A DNA stretch of 64,000 nucleotides from Malurus cyaneus samueli (taxonomy: Eukaryota > Chordata > Aves > Passeriformes > Maluridae), in contig CM019216.1 of the NCBI GenBank assembly GCA_009741485.1, positions 59,310,548-59,374,547 on the forward strand. The letters are read 5' to 3'. Below the pieces are notes generated by a model. That model was not told the origin of the DNA. It searched no databases and saw nothing but the letters and a program-made list of their open reading frames with translations. Positions 11,661 through 22,885 of the stretch are shown here, in pieces; position 1 is the stretch's first letter, and every line of letters begins with the position of its first letter. The position numbers were made by a program, and so were the translations under genes.

Positions 11661-13428
11661 GGGCTAAAAGTCCTTAATAAAAAACACATGATTTTCTTTA
11701 CCCCACCACCACACTCGAATGTATTCCCCTGAGGAAAACTACACCGGGCTAACCACTGCAAGGCAGCCTTATGGTAAATCGGATCCTTTCTTAAAAATGC
11801 ATTCCCAGAAGATTCAGTTTAATACACTGTTTCTGAGAATACCTCTGTGAGATTGTCTTTTCCCTTTGATAGCCTTGCTCTTTGTATTTTGAAGCTGGTG
11901 AAAGGCAGGAACAGAAAACTTCATTTTGAGACAATTAAGCAATGAAAACCAGAATCACTGAGAAATTTTTAAAAAGGGAGCATGTATGTGTTGCATTCAG
12001 TATCTTTGTTTGTATCTCTGGCCATGTAAAATTCTTCACACTTAACAGAATGGAAATTGGATAATTTCCCCTGAAGTTTGTAAGAGGAGGTATTAGCAGT
12101 GTTACCATCCAAACTTTAAAATACAGAGACACTGAGAAGCTCTTGTCCACACTCATGGCCAGGTCTCAAATATAATGGATCTTCTGGTTAAAAAGTGAAA
12201 AATGGGTTGTTAAGGTTTTTTTTTTTATTTATGTTTTGAAAGTTGATGTTAATTTGTGAAAATATCCCCTCACATAAAATGGAAATTACTCTGGACTCAG
12301 CAGCAGGACTTGTCTGGGAAGAAAAAAATTTTAAGCCAGATCTCCCCATTTGAAAATGGTGTGTTAGGGTCTGCCAGTGATAAACAATTCCACATAAAAC
12401 TGCTTCACTTCCTTGTCCAGGAGCAGTGACAGAGCCTTGCACATTAAGGGGGGCAGAGGGGGAGAAAAGGATCTTAATTCAAAGACAGAAAGAGAGCTTA
12501 GAACAAGCATTTGACCTTGCTCTGAAGGCAAAAATAAAAAGTGCGAAATGAAATTTAAAAAAAAAAAAAAAAGTAATTGGAGAAATAAGAGTATCAAATC
12601 AGCAGGGTTTCTGGCAAAGCTGCTTTCCAGGATGGTTAGACGGACAAAATGCCTTACAATACACTCCCCCATTGTCCACCAGGCAAGCAGCTTCAAAAGC
12701 ACACTGGGAAGGGGCTTCTTCATGAAGGTGGTAGGTACAAGGAGGGTTATTGGGTTAGGAAGAGGCTCATTTTCTTTGTAATTTCTCTCTCAGGCTGTGA
12801 GAGGTTAAAATGGTTAAGCAGTTTTCCTTCACTCTGTATTATGGTTCATTCCTACAAGCAATAAAATGAAGGAATTACTTGTAAGGGCAGAAATGTCATT
12901 ATTTTTGCACTCATCCTGACCCCAGCATCTAAAAATACAAAATGCTGGAATTTGTGGAGCAGGTGACATTTTAAAAAAGGGCCCAGGGAAGTCTAATAGT
13001 GTAAAGGCTAAATGTACTTAGGAGTGGAGGAACAGAAATAGAGAGATATCTCTGCTTCTGACCTAGGCCTAACAAGATTGGCCACATAATTCATTTCAAT
13101 GACTCCTTGTCTGTGCAGTTTACCTCTGGGTTTAGACAGAAACATTTCTCTTTAGCATAATGGATCACAGTGTCAAGTTGCCTACCTTCTGCCTCAGAAT
13201 GGGGTTAATTTTAGCCTGATCCTCATGTTGAACACACAAGGAATATATATGACTCATCAACCTTTGCCAAAAGCATAAGATACATTTCAGAAACTCAAAG
13301 GCTATGTGATATTTGAAAAGATTTTGCTGCCTTGTATTAATTGAACTGAGCTTCCTTTAGGTCTCCAACAGCCTACAGAAGCTACACAAGAAGGTATCTA
13401 AAATTTCTAAAACTCCATCACAGCAATC
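11661..13428. other. Intergenic unique DNA, no gene seen
   Basis: Contains short A and T runs (12218-12229, 12557-12572). Open frames around 12188-12864 overlap on opposite strands and are not credible genes. Confidence 0.5.
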
Positions 13429-13489
13429 TTTTTTCCCCCTCCTTTTTTAATTCCTGCAATCTTTTTTTTTCTCCTTTTTTTTCTTCCTA
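13429..13489. repeat. Pyrimidine-rich low-complexity tract
   Basis: C/T blocks (TTTTTTCCCCCTCC, TTTTTTTTTCTCC, TTTTTTTTCTTCC) separated by a short mixed segment. No useful 3' splice context follows. Confidence 0.75.
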
Positions 13490-15195
13490 ACAGCCTCACT
13501 ATACACCTAGCCAAAATCAAGTTCTTTATTCAGCTTCCACAGGGATGCTGAATTATTTCTAGTGTATTAGTTAGTATTTATCCTGCAGGTTCTCATCTTT
13601 GAGCATGCTACAGCCTGGAGAATCATGCATTTGAGCAGGTGTTAAAGAATTAATGCAATGATGAGCAAAAGATCTTTTTACTCGACTTGAAGGCAGACAT
13701 GGCTAAATACTGAATCACATGAGTAAAATTTCAAGGAGTTTATGAGAAGTCCAATAAGGATGGCCATGTAGTTTGAGAAAAATTAAGGCATTTTTCTCTA
13801 TTTCCCTTAGTTTATTTTGTTATAATCAACAAACACCTGCTAATACTGTCTGTCCTCCACTCAAATTTCCAGCTCTCATGTGTAGTCAGACCACCTACAA
13901 AGGTGTAAGCAAAGTATTCAAAGGGCAGAATAGAATAATCTTAGTAAGGGAATTTTAGGCACTTTCTGTCTCAGAGGACTGAGACTTTTTATTTTTACAT
14001 TACTTTTTCAGAGCAGATTTGACCTAAGGCTAAAATCCCTGCTAGGTCATAACAGAAAAATCATGGGCTTCACCAGTGTCAGGCTCAAGGAGCTGTAGCA
14101 ACCTTTGCTGCTGCAAACCAGAACCGAGTCCAAAGAGCAGATCTGACAAGCAACCTGGCATAATTTCTTAGGAGGCATCTCTTTACCTGCCTCAGTAGCA
14201 GCCTGTTTTGCAGAAGGAAAGACACTGACAGTTCTGTGTGAACATGATCCTGTATTTGACATTTCACATGGCCCGTTCTGCTTCCCCAAAGCACAGTGAC
14301 TCATCAGATTTAGCCAGGAGCCCTACCAAAATGCTCCAGTCACATACTGCCTTGCCATTTACTGATATGTTTACCTTGTCCTCCTCACACCAGTGTTTCT
14401 GTCCATCTTCCCAGCAGAGAAACCGGGCAGACCAACGCCTTCATTGCATTCCCTACTTCAGAGAGTGTCGAACCCTATCTCTTCTCCAGCCCCACAGAGA
14501 CAACCCTTCAGTCAAAGCACGGCCATTTCTTGCTGTCAGAGCCAGCTCCCATCAAGGACAACTTCAGCTTTTTGCCACCGAGCCCCTCAGTGCCAGCTGC
14601 AGTGGGAGACACTGTCACTGTATTGATAATTTTTTTTGGAAGCAGAAGTAAACCCCCTGTGAGATGCAGAGAGCCTCCTGTTATAAATCAGCATAGTTAC
14701 ATTAAATTTATGCTGAGTTACACCCTAAGTCTATCCTCTTGTGTACATGAATTATGAAACAGATTTTAGTTACAGTATCCCACATTGCTCCTCAAGTAAT
14801 AACCCATACAGCATTCTCAATCTCCTTAGATGCATGTTTAGTAACATCTCGTAATATTTTTTATAGTTTTTCTACCTTCACTAATTTCATTAACTTAATG
14901 TCTTTACGCTTATTGAAAAACCTCAGGTTAAAAATGGTTGTTACAGAACAACAGAACTACAAAAGAAAAGCACAGTATTTGATTAGAATACAACTGGCAA
15001 AAATAAAGAGGACCTTGTTCATTCTTTAGTTATAGTTTTTAACTAGAGCACATAATCAAGCTCCATATTTTGGATGCATATGAAATGTGAACCCTAATCT
15101 CAATGAAAAGTAACCTCCAGTATAATGGGATGAAACAAAAACCATAGTTCCAAGCACTCCTAAAATTTGGGGGTTTCTAAATCTGGATTTGAAAT
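13490..15195. other. Intergenic unique DNA, no gene seen
   Basis: Several overlapping short open frames on both strands at 14047-14757, none with recognisable domains. The stretch 14380-14600 is somewhat GC-richer, which explains the lack of stops. Confidence 0.5.
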
Positions 15196-15198
15196 TTA

Positions 15199-15310
15199 TG
15201 GCTTGTGCCTACTCAAACAAACTTCTATTTAAAACCATATTTCAATAAACTTCTATTTTGTGGTTTGAGCCTATTTAAGTAACCCCTTTCAAACTGAGTT
15301 CTATTTATAG
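15199..15310 (+). repeat. Imperfect local repeat, 3 copies of an ACTTCTATTT-type unit
   Basis: The words ACTTCTATTT (15221), ACTTCTATTT (15249) and AGTTCTATTT (15298) recur. Two of them are preceded by related segments (GCTTGTGCCTACTCAA and GTTTGAGCCTATTTAA). This suggests an old, decayed local duplication with a unit of about 50 bases. Confidence 0.5.
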
Positions 15311-16766
15311 GCCCCAAATTTATTTACAGTATCATTTTTTATGATTTTAGGATTAGCTATATCTTTATGTAAATAAGAACTTTTCTTCTGAAGATATTTC
15401 TCCCTTCTTCAGCCATGACCATAGTCTACGGGATGCAACAGAAATGGTTGTACCATGTGTTTATTATTATAAATAAATCACTTACTGGCAATGCTTCATA
15501 ATAAGAACATACAAGAAAGATGAGCGTGAGAGGGTGAGGAGATTTTAGTTCCTCTTATTCCCATAATTACTTTCTTTTCTTCTTGTCTTTGACTGTTGCT
15601 AAAATTTATGATCTTTTTACACAGTGTTAAAAAGCGTCACCCAAAATGAAATTATCACAATTGCTTTTGTAAAAATGCTTTCTGCTACACCATTCCTTTT
15701 AGGTGCCATTCTTTACTATCCACTGCCTTCAACCTTTTCTTTTTCCTTCTTTCCTCATGCCTTCCCTTTCATTTTACCCAAATCTCTGCCAGTATTTTTC
15801 TTTATGTCAGTACCCCTTTCCTCCTATTTGGGGCCAAAAAACCATGGTGAACTCAGGTGATCCTCAGAGATCAAAAGTATATGTGACTGTGCTGGAGTCA
15901 CCTCGAAGTATTAGGGCTTTTACAGCTTCCTTCTTATCTCCCCATTAGCACTTGAACTACACCTCTTTTTCATAAGGCTCCAGGCTCTCTCTCAGGAGAG
16001 ATGAGTAAAGAAAGAGATGATAGTTGCCACTTCTAGGTTTTCCAAAAGCTGGCAATCAAAGTGAGAAGTCATGAATCTACAGTACTGCTGCAATATCATT
16101 TTCTGGAGACCTAAGACATAAATTGTCATACGATTCCTTTAGGCTCCCTTACCTCATATGCCATGTTTTTGTTTTAACAAAGAAAATGGTCTGTCCTTTT
16201 TTCCATTTCAACTGAGAAGATATGACAAAAGGCAGAGTTTTCATGAACTAATTACAGTCCTTTGGAAATTACCTTTTGTGCTAGGAAAATATTTTTTTCC
16301 TACTGATGAGAAAGTAAGCAGTATGAATAAAAAGTACTATTTAAAGAAAGAGTACAGTTACATAACCTTTCCACAAAATTCAGACAATTTTTTAGCTCCA
16401 CTTTGCAAGAAGAAGTATGCTACTTCCTCAGAATTATACACACAATAATCTATAAAAAGATTTCTATACAGAAAAAAATAATGGGTTTTTTTTTTCTTTT
16501 GGAAGAGACTATTGCCTTATGTCAGCACACATTCACCATTCAACAAAGCCATTACATTTTGCCATATTCTAGCAGCAGAACCTGCCAGCATACACTATTG
16601 TCTCCCTAGCTTGAAAATCAACGAGAAATGTGTGCACATACTTAAGGACAGACTCCAACTCCTTAGGGTGCAGGTTTACAATCATCATAAGCTGATAGAG
16701 GGCCCCACTGTGACCAAAATAGAGCTCGAGGTGAGAAGGCAGTTGCCTACACCGGAAAACTGTGAC
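15311..16766. other. Intergenic unique DNA, no gene seen
   Basis: AT-rich with a pyrimidine-rich stretch around 15700-15830. No gene or transposon recognised. Confidence 0.5.

Positions 16767-16793
<27 letters not shown>
16767..16793. repeat. Poly-T run of 27
   Basis: Twenty-seven consecutive T. A length this great is prone to sequencing error. Confidence 0.95.
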
Positions 16794-16797
<4 letters not shown>

Positions 16798-17655
16798 ATG
16801 TGCTCTAGAAGGACTATGTGAGTAGCTCTCCCAGCTCAGCAAAGGATTTACCAGCTTCACTGCTAGAAGTCAGAAAAGAGGTACTCCTTGAAATGCAATC
16901 ACATTTGGTGGCATTTAAAGAAGAGGTGTGTTTGTATCAAGAGGGGTTTTGTAAGTTAAAGTGCAAGTTAAATTATTTCGCAGGCAAGATCTACACAAGA
17001 AAACATTGACTACAAACCATAGTAAATATATTTACTGCAATATATTGTCCACTTAGTGTTTCTACCAAGAAAGCAAATGCATGAACCAGTACTCAGGTAG
17101 GATAAGAACAGGGCTGAGGATTTTTCTTCCACCAAAAACTGTATGCAGAGGTGCCATCTATTCTTCAGTGTTTGGCAAGTGTATGATAGGACCCCAAAAG
17201 TAGTTTGTAAGCATAGAGGTAGCTCAGGCTTTCAGGTTCACTCAGAAAAACTCCACTAGCATGGGAAACAGACCAAGATGTGTATGGTACCCTAAAGGCA
17301 TGAATTATTCACATCATTCATTTTACTTGCTATCTCCTAGAACCCCTAAGTGAGCATTTCCTTTTTAAGCTGTGTGTAATATGCACTGAGAAAGACCCAG
17401 TTGTTTGGATGGAGGTACCAGATTTGCATCTGTATTAGAAATATTCTTCCCCTCTCTATTTTCCCCAAAGAAGTGCAACTGAGTCATTATTTCTCATTTT
17501 AATAAACAACAGCAGGGTAATTTTTATATAAAAAAAAAACAAACATCATGTGAATCATGCAAAAAAATCCTTTCTTTTTCCAGGAAGGGTAGAACCATGA
17601 AAAGAATTGTTAACAAAATGTGGCATACTACTTTTGGTGCCTTCTTGCCAGCCAG
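16794..17655. other. Intergenic unique DNA, no gene seen
   Basis: No recognisable feature. Confidence 0.5.
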
Positions 17656-17705
17656 AAAAAAAAAAAAAAAAAAACCCAAACCAAAAAACAGCAGCAACAA
17701 CAAGT
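17656..17705. repeat. A-rich tract with C interruptions
   Basis: Nineteen A (17656-17674), then CCCAAACC, a short A run and CAGCAACAACAA. The tail resembles that of the A-rich tract at about 26.25 kb. Confidence 0.85.
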
Positions 17706-18239
17706 AAAAGAAGCTCCATGGTTTATCAACTATACCACTGAGCCTTTTGGCCATCACCGTAAATCTTTTCAAATTCTTGCTCCTGTTTTGATGGAAAACA
17801 TTCAGTTCTATAATAATAGTACTTAGATAACCTGTACTTGACCTGTCTTTGGATAGTGATGATTTTCCATACAAGATGTTTTACTGTGATAACACAGTGA
17901 TTCAGACACTCTATCTTAAGGCAGCTGGTGTACAAGTGCTTGGCTCTGGGAATTTTTTTCTCCACTGCTATTTGAATGTAAGCTGCGTGCTGAAGGCCTT
18001 TCACGCCAGGCACATTTTCAAAGTATTCTCCCAGTTAATGCATTTCCATTAGAATTCCACTGTTTTTTATTTCAAGAACACAGCACTGCACCCATGGGAA
18101 CTGAGCTTTTCAGGTGTTAAAGAGGATTTGTTATAAAGAAAGTGATTATAATAGGATTTAATGTAATTGAAAGTCAAGGTACAGTAGCCATACACTGTAT
18201 CAGAGACAGCATTAAAGTTGTTTTGTGAGTGAAGGAGTT
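17706..18239. other. Intergenic unique DNA, no gene seen
   Basis: No recognisable feature. Opposing open frames here are unsupported. Confidence 0.5.
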
Positions 18240-18640
18240 TTGCTAAGTAAAACCTGGGCCCACAATGAATAAACGAGGGTGGAAGACCTCCTGCTGTTGT
18301 GCTCCGTTCATTAGGCAGTGCTGTCCTGACTGCTTCGCTCCCCAGAGAGGCAGGGCAAGCAGCAGAGCTGAACTTCCAGAGGCTTGTAACAGCAGGAAAA
18401 AAATCTTGGGAAATAGCAGAGGCAGCTCCCACGGATTCAGCCCATCCAGGCGAGCCCTCATCCTGCAGGTTCTCACCAGCTCTGCAAGAAATGTTTCCAG
18501 CCCCAGCCCCAGGTAGGTCCCTTGGCATTGCTGTGCAAGGCAATGCTTTTGTGCACTGCTGCACAGGACCAGTGTGAAACTAATTTGACTTTTCCACAAA
18601 TTCACTGAATTCCTCTGTACCATCTTCCCAGCTGGCAATC
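18240..18640. other. GC-richer patch, open in several frames, function unknown
   Basis: About 400 bases with higher GC than the surroundings and unusually few stop codons. Two plus-strand frames (83 and 92 codons) and two minus-strand frames (165 and 131 codons) overlap here. None shows a recognisable domain or signal peptide, and their mutual overlap argues that base composition, not selection, keeps them open. On the plus strand CAG|GTAGGT at about 18510-18518 is a strong 5' splice-site match, so a non-coding exon is conceivable. I infer nothing firmer. Confidence 0.25.
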
Positions 18641-19976
18641 AAAGGAGTTGTCAAAACTCTCTGAAAAACTCCCTGTTCCCCTTAATTGCTTTCCTTGCAT
18701 CCTTGAAATCCTGTAGACGAACAGGCTTACAGTACCTCACATATTTAAATAACCCTTATTATCAAGTAATTGCCATTCTTCAGAATTTTCATCTTCTCTT
18801 TCCTTATCATAGCTTGCACTCTTTACTTTTGGCTTCATTCCTGCTGTCTCTCCACTTTCCAGGGGATCTTGCTTACCTCAAACAGCATTTTGAACTTCGC
18901 CATTTAATCATAATTTGTTTTCTCTTTCTTCCTGCTTTCTTTTTAGCTGCTTCTGAGTGTTACAGTGTCCTTAGATAACTTCTTTCTTGATTGTATGTGG
19001 GTAGTAGAGTCACTGCTATTATCTTTTATTACACTTCTTCCCTTTTTGCTATTCCTCAGCATTATGCATTCAGTAACTTCTCCAGATCAGAGGTCAGGAA
19101 TTTAGACTCGCTAGTATTTGGGCACTTTTATGTCCCTAGCTGACTTGGTCAAAATGTTTTTCATTTAAAAGACAGAAAAGTCTCTTTCAATAAAAATGTA
19201 CTTTCAAGGAAAGAAAAATATATACTTTACAATGTTTTCAATGGCAAAGACAATTGTTCCAGAAAGAAACCAGTTCAGATCAGACCAACTCAAAGTAGAC
19301 TGAGGCTTTAACCAAGCTATTTCAGTTTTCACTTTTCACAGGAAATTTTAAACAAAAAGCCTGACATTTTTCTTTCAGATTTCCTAGAGATATAATTGGC
19401 ATATGGAGGTCATGATGAACGTAGGTGACTGCATACATCTGCCCTTAAAAAAGTGACAGCTCTGTATTTTGGGTCTTCATGAATCTGGTTCTTCACATTG
19501 AACAAAGATGATAAGAAAAATGAAGCATTTTCAGGCACTACAGTGAGTGTAAATTTCTCACAAGCTATTCTTTCCTAACTGATGTAGAATATACCCGCTC
19601 CATCTTGAGTCAACCACAAATGGAATAACTTGGGGTGTGCTGCACATATGAACCAGCATCACAATCATCATTATACTCCACTCCTTTGCTTCTTGCCATC
19701 TCTGAAACACAAGACCTCTTTTATTCCATGTCCCAAATGTGCAGTGGCCATGCGCTCCCAGCCTTCCTCATACACAGGAGAGAGAATGCTGTTTGCACTA
19801 TTATTTCCTTTATTTCTGCCACTTCACCTCTGGTTTTGAGACAGGATTTGTATTCTTTCTTTCTGTAGAAGAAAGAAAATAACAATTGAGGAAGTTCATG
19901 ACCAAAAAAAAGTGAAATGTTACCAATAATTAGTTAAGAACACCAACCTGAGGAACCAGTTTAGAACACACACAGA
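18641..19976. other. Intergenic unique DNA, no gene seen
   Basis: AT- and pyrimidine-rich, with no defensible gene or repeat. Confidence 0.5.
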
Positions 19977-19995
19977 CACATGCACGCGTGCACAA
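19969..19995. repeat. Alternating CA/CG tract with 12-bp perfect palindrome
   Basis: ACACACACAGACACA leads into the perfect palindrome TGCACGCGTGCA (19981-19992). The alternating purine-pyrimidine pattern with CG steps is a Z-DNA-prone signature. Confidence 0.8.
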
Positions 19996-20559
19996 AACAA
20001 TTAATGTTTCAAGCTTAAAATTCAGGACCTTTGATGAAAATGTGCAGTGGTGAGAGGATCAATTTCTGATGATGTTCTTGAAGGGCAGAAAGAGAGATAA
20101 TAACTTTGATGCCGGCTCTTTGTTTAAATGACTATTGTTTGTAGTTAGCTGCTATTTAATCTCCACTACAGAGAGGAACCACTACACAGCTAAACTCTCT
20201 TCTAATGAGATCATTATTTTCTTACCACTCTTCAGCATGAATGTCATTTTACATAGCAAATCTACAGAGGCAGCATTTTAGAACACTGCTACCTTTTATC
20301 TAACCAACATAAGAGGCACTTGAGAAAAGGACAAGGAGGGTCAAGAAGAAAATGTAAGCGGCAGAGCTTCTTTGCCTGGCAGGCAAGGGAAGGACAAAGG
20401 AAGAGGTCCATGATAACAAGACTGACCGTCATTATCAGTGGAGAGGGGTCCAAACTGCAAAGTTTCAGAAATACTTACAGCAGGTCTGGCCCAGTATATT
20501 AAAGGGATTTGCCTGGATTTAATGCCAACCTTCAGGGTTTAGTCACATTTTTAATTACC
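19996..20559. other. Intergenic unique DNA, no gene seen
   Basis: Unique sequence leading into the CpG-rich patch. No specific feature recognised. Confidence 0.45.
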
Positions 20560-21122
20560 GCTAAATATTGTTTAAGACTTTGACATTTGCCAATTATTAT
20601 CCGGCCTGGAAAGATACCAGCGAGCTCAGCAGCATCAGAAACCTCGCTGCTTTTGCATGCTGCCCCTTTAAAGAGCCAAGTCTCTCCCGCCCAGACAAAG
20701 GGGACATGCATGCGATATGTGCCATTTTGCATTTCATTTTCGCTGCACACGGAGGGATGAGAGCGGGTGCATTCTGCTGCAGCGGTTCCAAGCCCTGCTG
20801 CCCGCCCTGCCCTGGACCAGATGCTCCCGCCTTCCCTGCAGCTCCGGCAGCACCACCCAAACCCGTGCCCGTGCCTCAAACACTGCAGCCCTCATCCTGA
20901 ATGAAGGGCATCTTTGCACTGACACACGGATCGCTGCTGTTCCGGCCATGGGATCCTCCAGGCAGGGAGGGAAGGGAGGGAGGGTGTCCACTGTTGGAGG
21001 CAGCCGCGTTTTAAATTGCTGTGAGTCGCTGCTTTGGTGCCCGCCACTCGGATGGGTCGAGCAGGGAATTCATATTCATGTGGCTGACACTCTACCTGTG
21101 CCCCTCTGCCTTGTTAATAAAT
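20560..21122. promoter_or_regulatory. CpG-rich patch, candidate CpG island or enhancer
   Basis: Roughly 20 or more CpG dinucleotides within about 500 bases, against a background where CpG is rare, with GC clearly above the flanks. It contains CCCGCCC-like words, direct ATGCATGCG words near 20707, and a purine-rich GGGAGGGAAGGGAGGGAGGG run (20964-20984). An AATAAA lies at 21116-21121. Plus-strand frames of 110 and 135 codons and minus-strand frames of 85-115 codons overlap here without recognisable domains. It could be the promoter of a non-coding RNA or a constitutively unmethylated enhancer. A first exon of a distant gene cannot be excluded. Confidence 0.4.
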
Positions 21123-21400
21123 GAATGGAGGATTCTGAATTTGCAGGCCAAGTAGCTGCCTAGAGCCAGCTAATCAGAAGAAGTAGTCCCAAGGAGCAGG
21201 TAGAATTTATACTGCCAGCCTTGAGCATTCAGAATCGTGAAACTGGCCCAAGGAATCATGAGAGCTACTTAAAAATCATGTGATTTTAATAAACAATTCA
21301 CGTGGGAATGCTTTTATTTGCTTTTGGATTTTACAGATTCCCAGGATCATGTTTATAAACTTTTAGCCAGAATTTAAGGCCCTGAAGGCTCTTGTTAAAA
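21123..21400. promoter_or_regulatory. Candidate conserved non-coding block
   Basis: Unique, repeat-free sequence with stacked AT-rich transcription-factor-like words: CTAATCAG, AATCATGTGATTTTAATAAA, CACGTG (E-box, 21300-21305), TTTATTTGC and GTTTATAAAC (forkhead/HOX-like palindrome near 21351). It lies between the CpG patch and the next block. Motif content is suggestive only. Confidence 0.3.
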
Positions 21401-21559
21401 AGGGAAAGAGAGAAAGATCTGCATTTTCCCCCCTCCTCAAGCCCCCCTCCTAGGAACGAGCAACATGACAACAAAAGATGTGATCAGAAATCCTACCACT
21501 TGTCAGATTTTTAAAGCCACCAGAGCAAACAATCAATTGAGCTCTTTCTCCCCCCTCAC

Positions 21560-22050
21560 CCCTTATTCCTCTTTAAAAGCGTGGAAGTTTTTTGCGTTTG
21601 TCCTTTCTGTTGTTCCGTTTATTCCCGTCCTGTGTTCCTCTGAACGCGAAATAAGTCATCTCTTCTGCCCTTTGTTTATGCGAGACCTTGTTCGAGAAGC
21701 AAAAAGAATCAATGCTCCACTCATCAAATGGAGGAGTGTTCGGCATTCATAACATGAATGGATGAAAATAAATGCCTCTGGCTGCAGTTTTCGCCCTGCT
21801 GTTCCCCGCTCCGGCTGCACCAGGCCCGAATCCCAGCGCTGCAGCGGGGAAAGGGGCCTCTTTGGAGTTTTCAGCGCAACGGTCAGAGCATTCAGGCATG
21901 TGCAGACATGCCAGTCCTGGCCTGTGCTTTTTGTTTTTGTTTGTTGTTTGTTTTAACAGCTGCTAATAATTACATTATCCTGCCACAGAAGTGCTTCTGG
22001 GAAATGGGGATCTTTGAAAGCGCTGAAGTGATAGGAGGAAGATGCCGCTT
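21560..22050. promoter_or_regulatory. Candidate enhancer: E-box, homeodomain, STAT-like and TCF/LEF-like motifs
   Basis: CpG-containing unique sequence. Its 3' part has a compact motif array: CAGCTG (21957-21962, bHLH E-box), TAATAATTACATTA (21964-21977, with the TAATTA homeodomain core at 21967), TTCTGGGAA (21995-22003, STAT-like TTCN3GAA) and CTTTGAA (22012-22018, TCF/LEF-like). Spacing within about 65 bases is typical of a developmental enhancer core. No promoter or exon can be shown. What the motifs bind is general knowledge of the families; activity here is inference. Confidence 0.4.
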
Positions 22051-22246
22051 CCCTCCCCCCGGCTCCCCTTCACCATGTTAGTGTTCAGATACAAACAGCA
22101 TTCCTGCCTCATTCCCCTCTGAAGTTAAAAAGACTTAAATTCTTTACAAGGAAGGTCATCCTTTCGTAGCCAAAACCCTGTTTGCTTTTGCCTTTCCACT
22201 TGCTTTCAAATGAAACAAAAAAAACCCTCAAAAAAAACCCAGAAAC

Positions 22247-22307
22247 AAAAAAAAAAAAAAAAAAAAAAAAAAATCAGAGGGAAAAAAAAAAAAAAAAAAA
22301 AAAAAAA
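22247..22307. repeat. Double poly-A run (27 and 26)
   Basis: A27 (22247-22273) and A26 (22282-22307), separated by TCAGAGGG. Such runs are likely to vary in length between individuals and assemblies. Confidence 0.95.
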
Positions 22308-22326
22308 GACTCTTTCAGTTTATTGA

Positions 22327-22355
22327 TGTGTGTGTGTGTGTGTGTGTGTGTGTGT
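22327..22355. repeat. (TG)14 microsatellite
   Basis: About 14 uninterrupted TG units, 20 bases after the poly-A pair. Confidence 0.95.
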
Positions 22356-22499
22356 CTCAGCACAGTGCACTTCCCAGCAGCTCTTCCACAAATGCTGTGC
22401 AGAGTGTTCCCAACGTGACCCGATGGTGAGTTAGCAAGCTCTGGGCACTCGGGCGGCAGTCACACGGTGTTCAGGACCTCGGTGTGCTCACTCAAAGGA

Positions 22500-22610
22500 A
22501 CACTGTCAACTGCCTTTAATAGTGTTAAATATAATTTATCGATTCTCCATTGTTTGTAATAATAACCTCCCTGAAGCCTGAGAATAATGTTTTCTTTTCC
22601 CCTGCAGATT
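22500..22610. promoter_or_regulatory. Candidate regulatory block with ONECUT/CUX-like and SOX-like motifs
   Basis: ATCGAT (22538-22543, ONECUT/CUX-type core) sits four bases from CCATTGTT (22547-22554, a good SOX-type site), in unique AT-rich sequence that also has TTTAATAG and TAATAATAA words. A polypyrimidine stretch ending in CAG (22591-22608) resembles a 3' splice site, but no exon is recognised after it. Confidence 0.3.
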
Positions 22611-22793
22611 TTGTCCTGTCAAACATTTATTTTTTTTTTGTGGTGTTGCTAATAGACCTTGAAATTAACATCACATTTATGTTTAGGATCTATACCACGA
22701 CTGTTTGTGCTGGTGCACTGCACTCATCCATCAGCAAAGCAAAACAGGAGAAGGAAGATGCATCTGAGCCCCTTACCACCCTGGGAAAAATGG

Positions 22794-22885
22794 GTCAAAT
22801 TTTGCCCTTAGATGTAGGCACAGAACTCTCATTAAAGTCAGAGGGAGGCTGGCTGCATATGTGTCACCAAGGCAGAATTTGGCTT
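22794..22885. mobile_element. Ancient palindromic MITE-like element
   Basis: The left arm GTCAAATTTTGCCCTT (22794-22809) is mirrored by AAGGCAGAATTTGGCTT (22869-22885), whose reverse complement is AAGCCAAATTCTGCCTT. The middle contains ATTAAAGTCAGAGGG, resembling the 'attgaagtcaatggag' centre of palindromic amniote MITEs whose termini read 'caaattctgccctcag'. There is no coding content. The family name is not assigned. Confidence 0.65.

Noticed and set aside
20717..21124. 135-codon plus-strand frame in the CpG-rich patch as a gene
   Set aside because: Low-complexity Ser/Arg/Ala/Pro composition, overlapping frames on both strands and no homologue recognised.
22591..22608. 3' splice site (polypyrimidine tract then CAG)
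   Set aside because: No exon-like sequence follows. Such tracts are common by chance in AT- and T-rich DNA.
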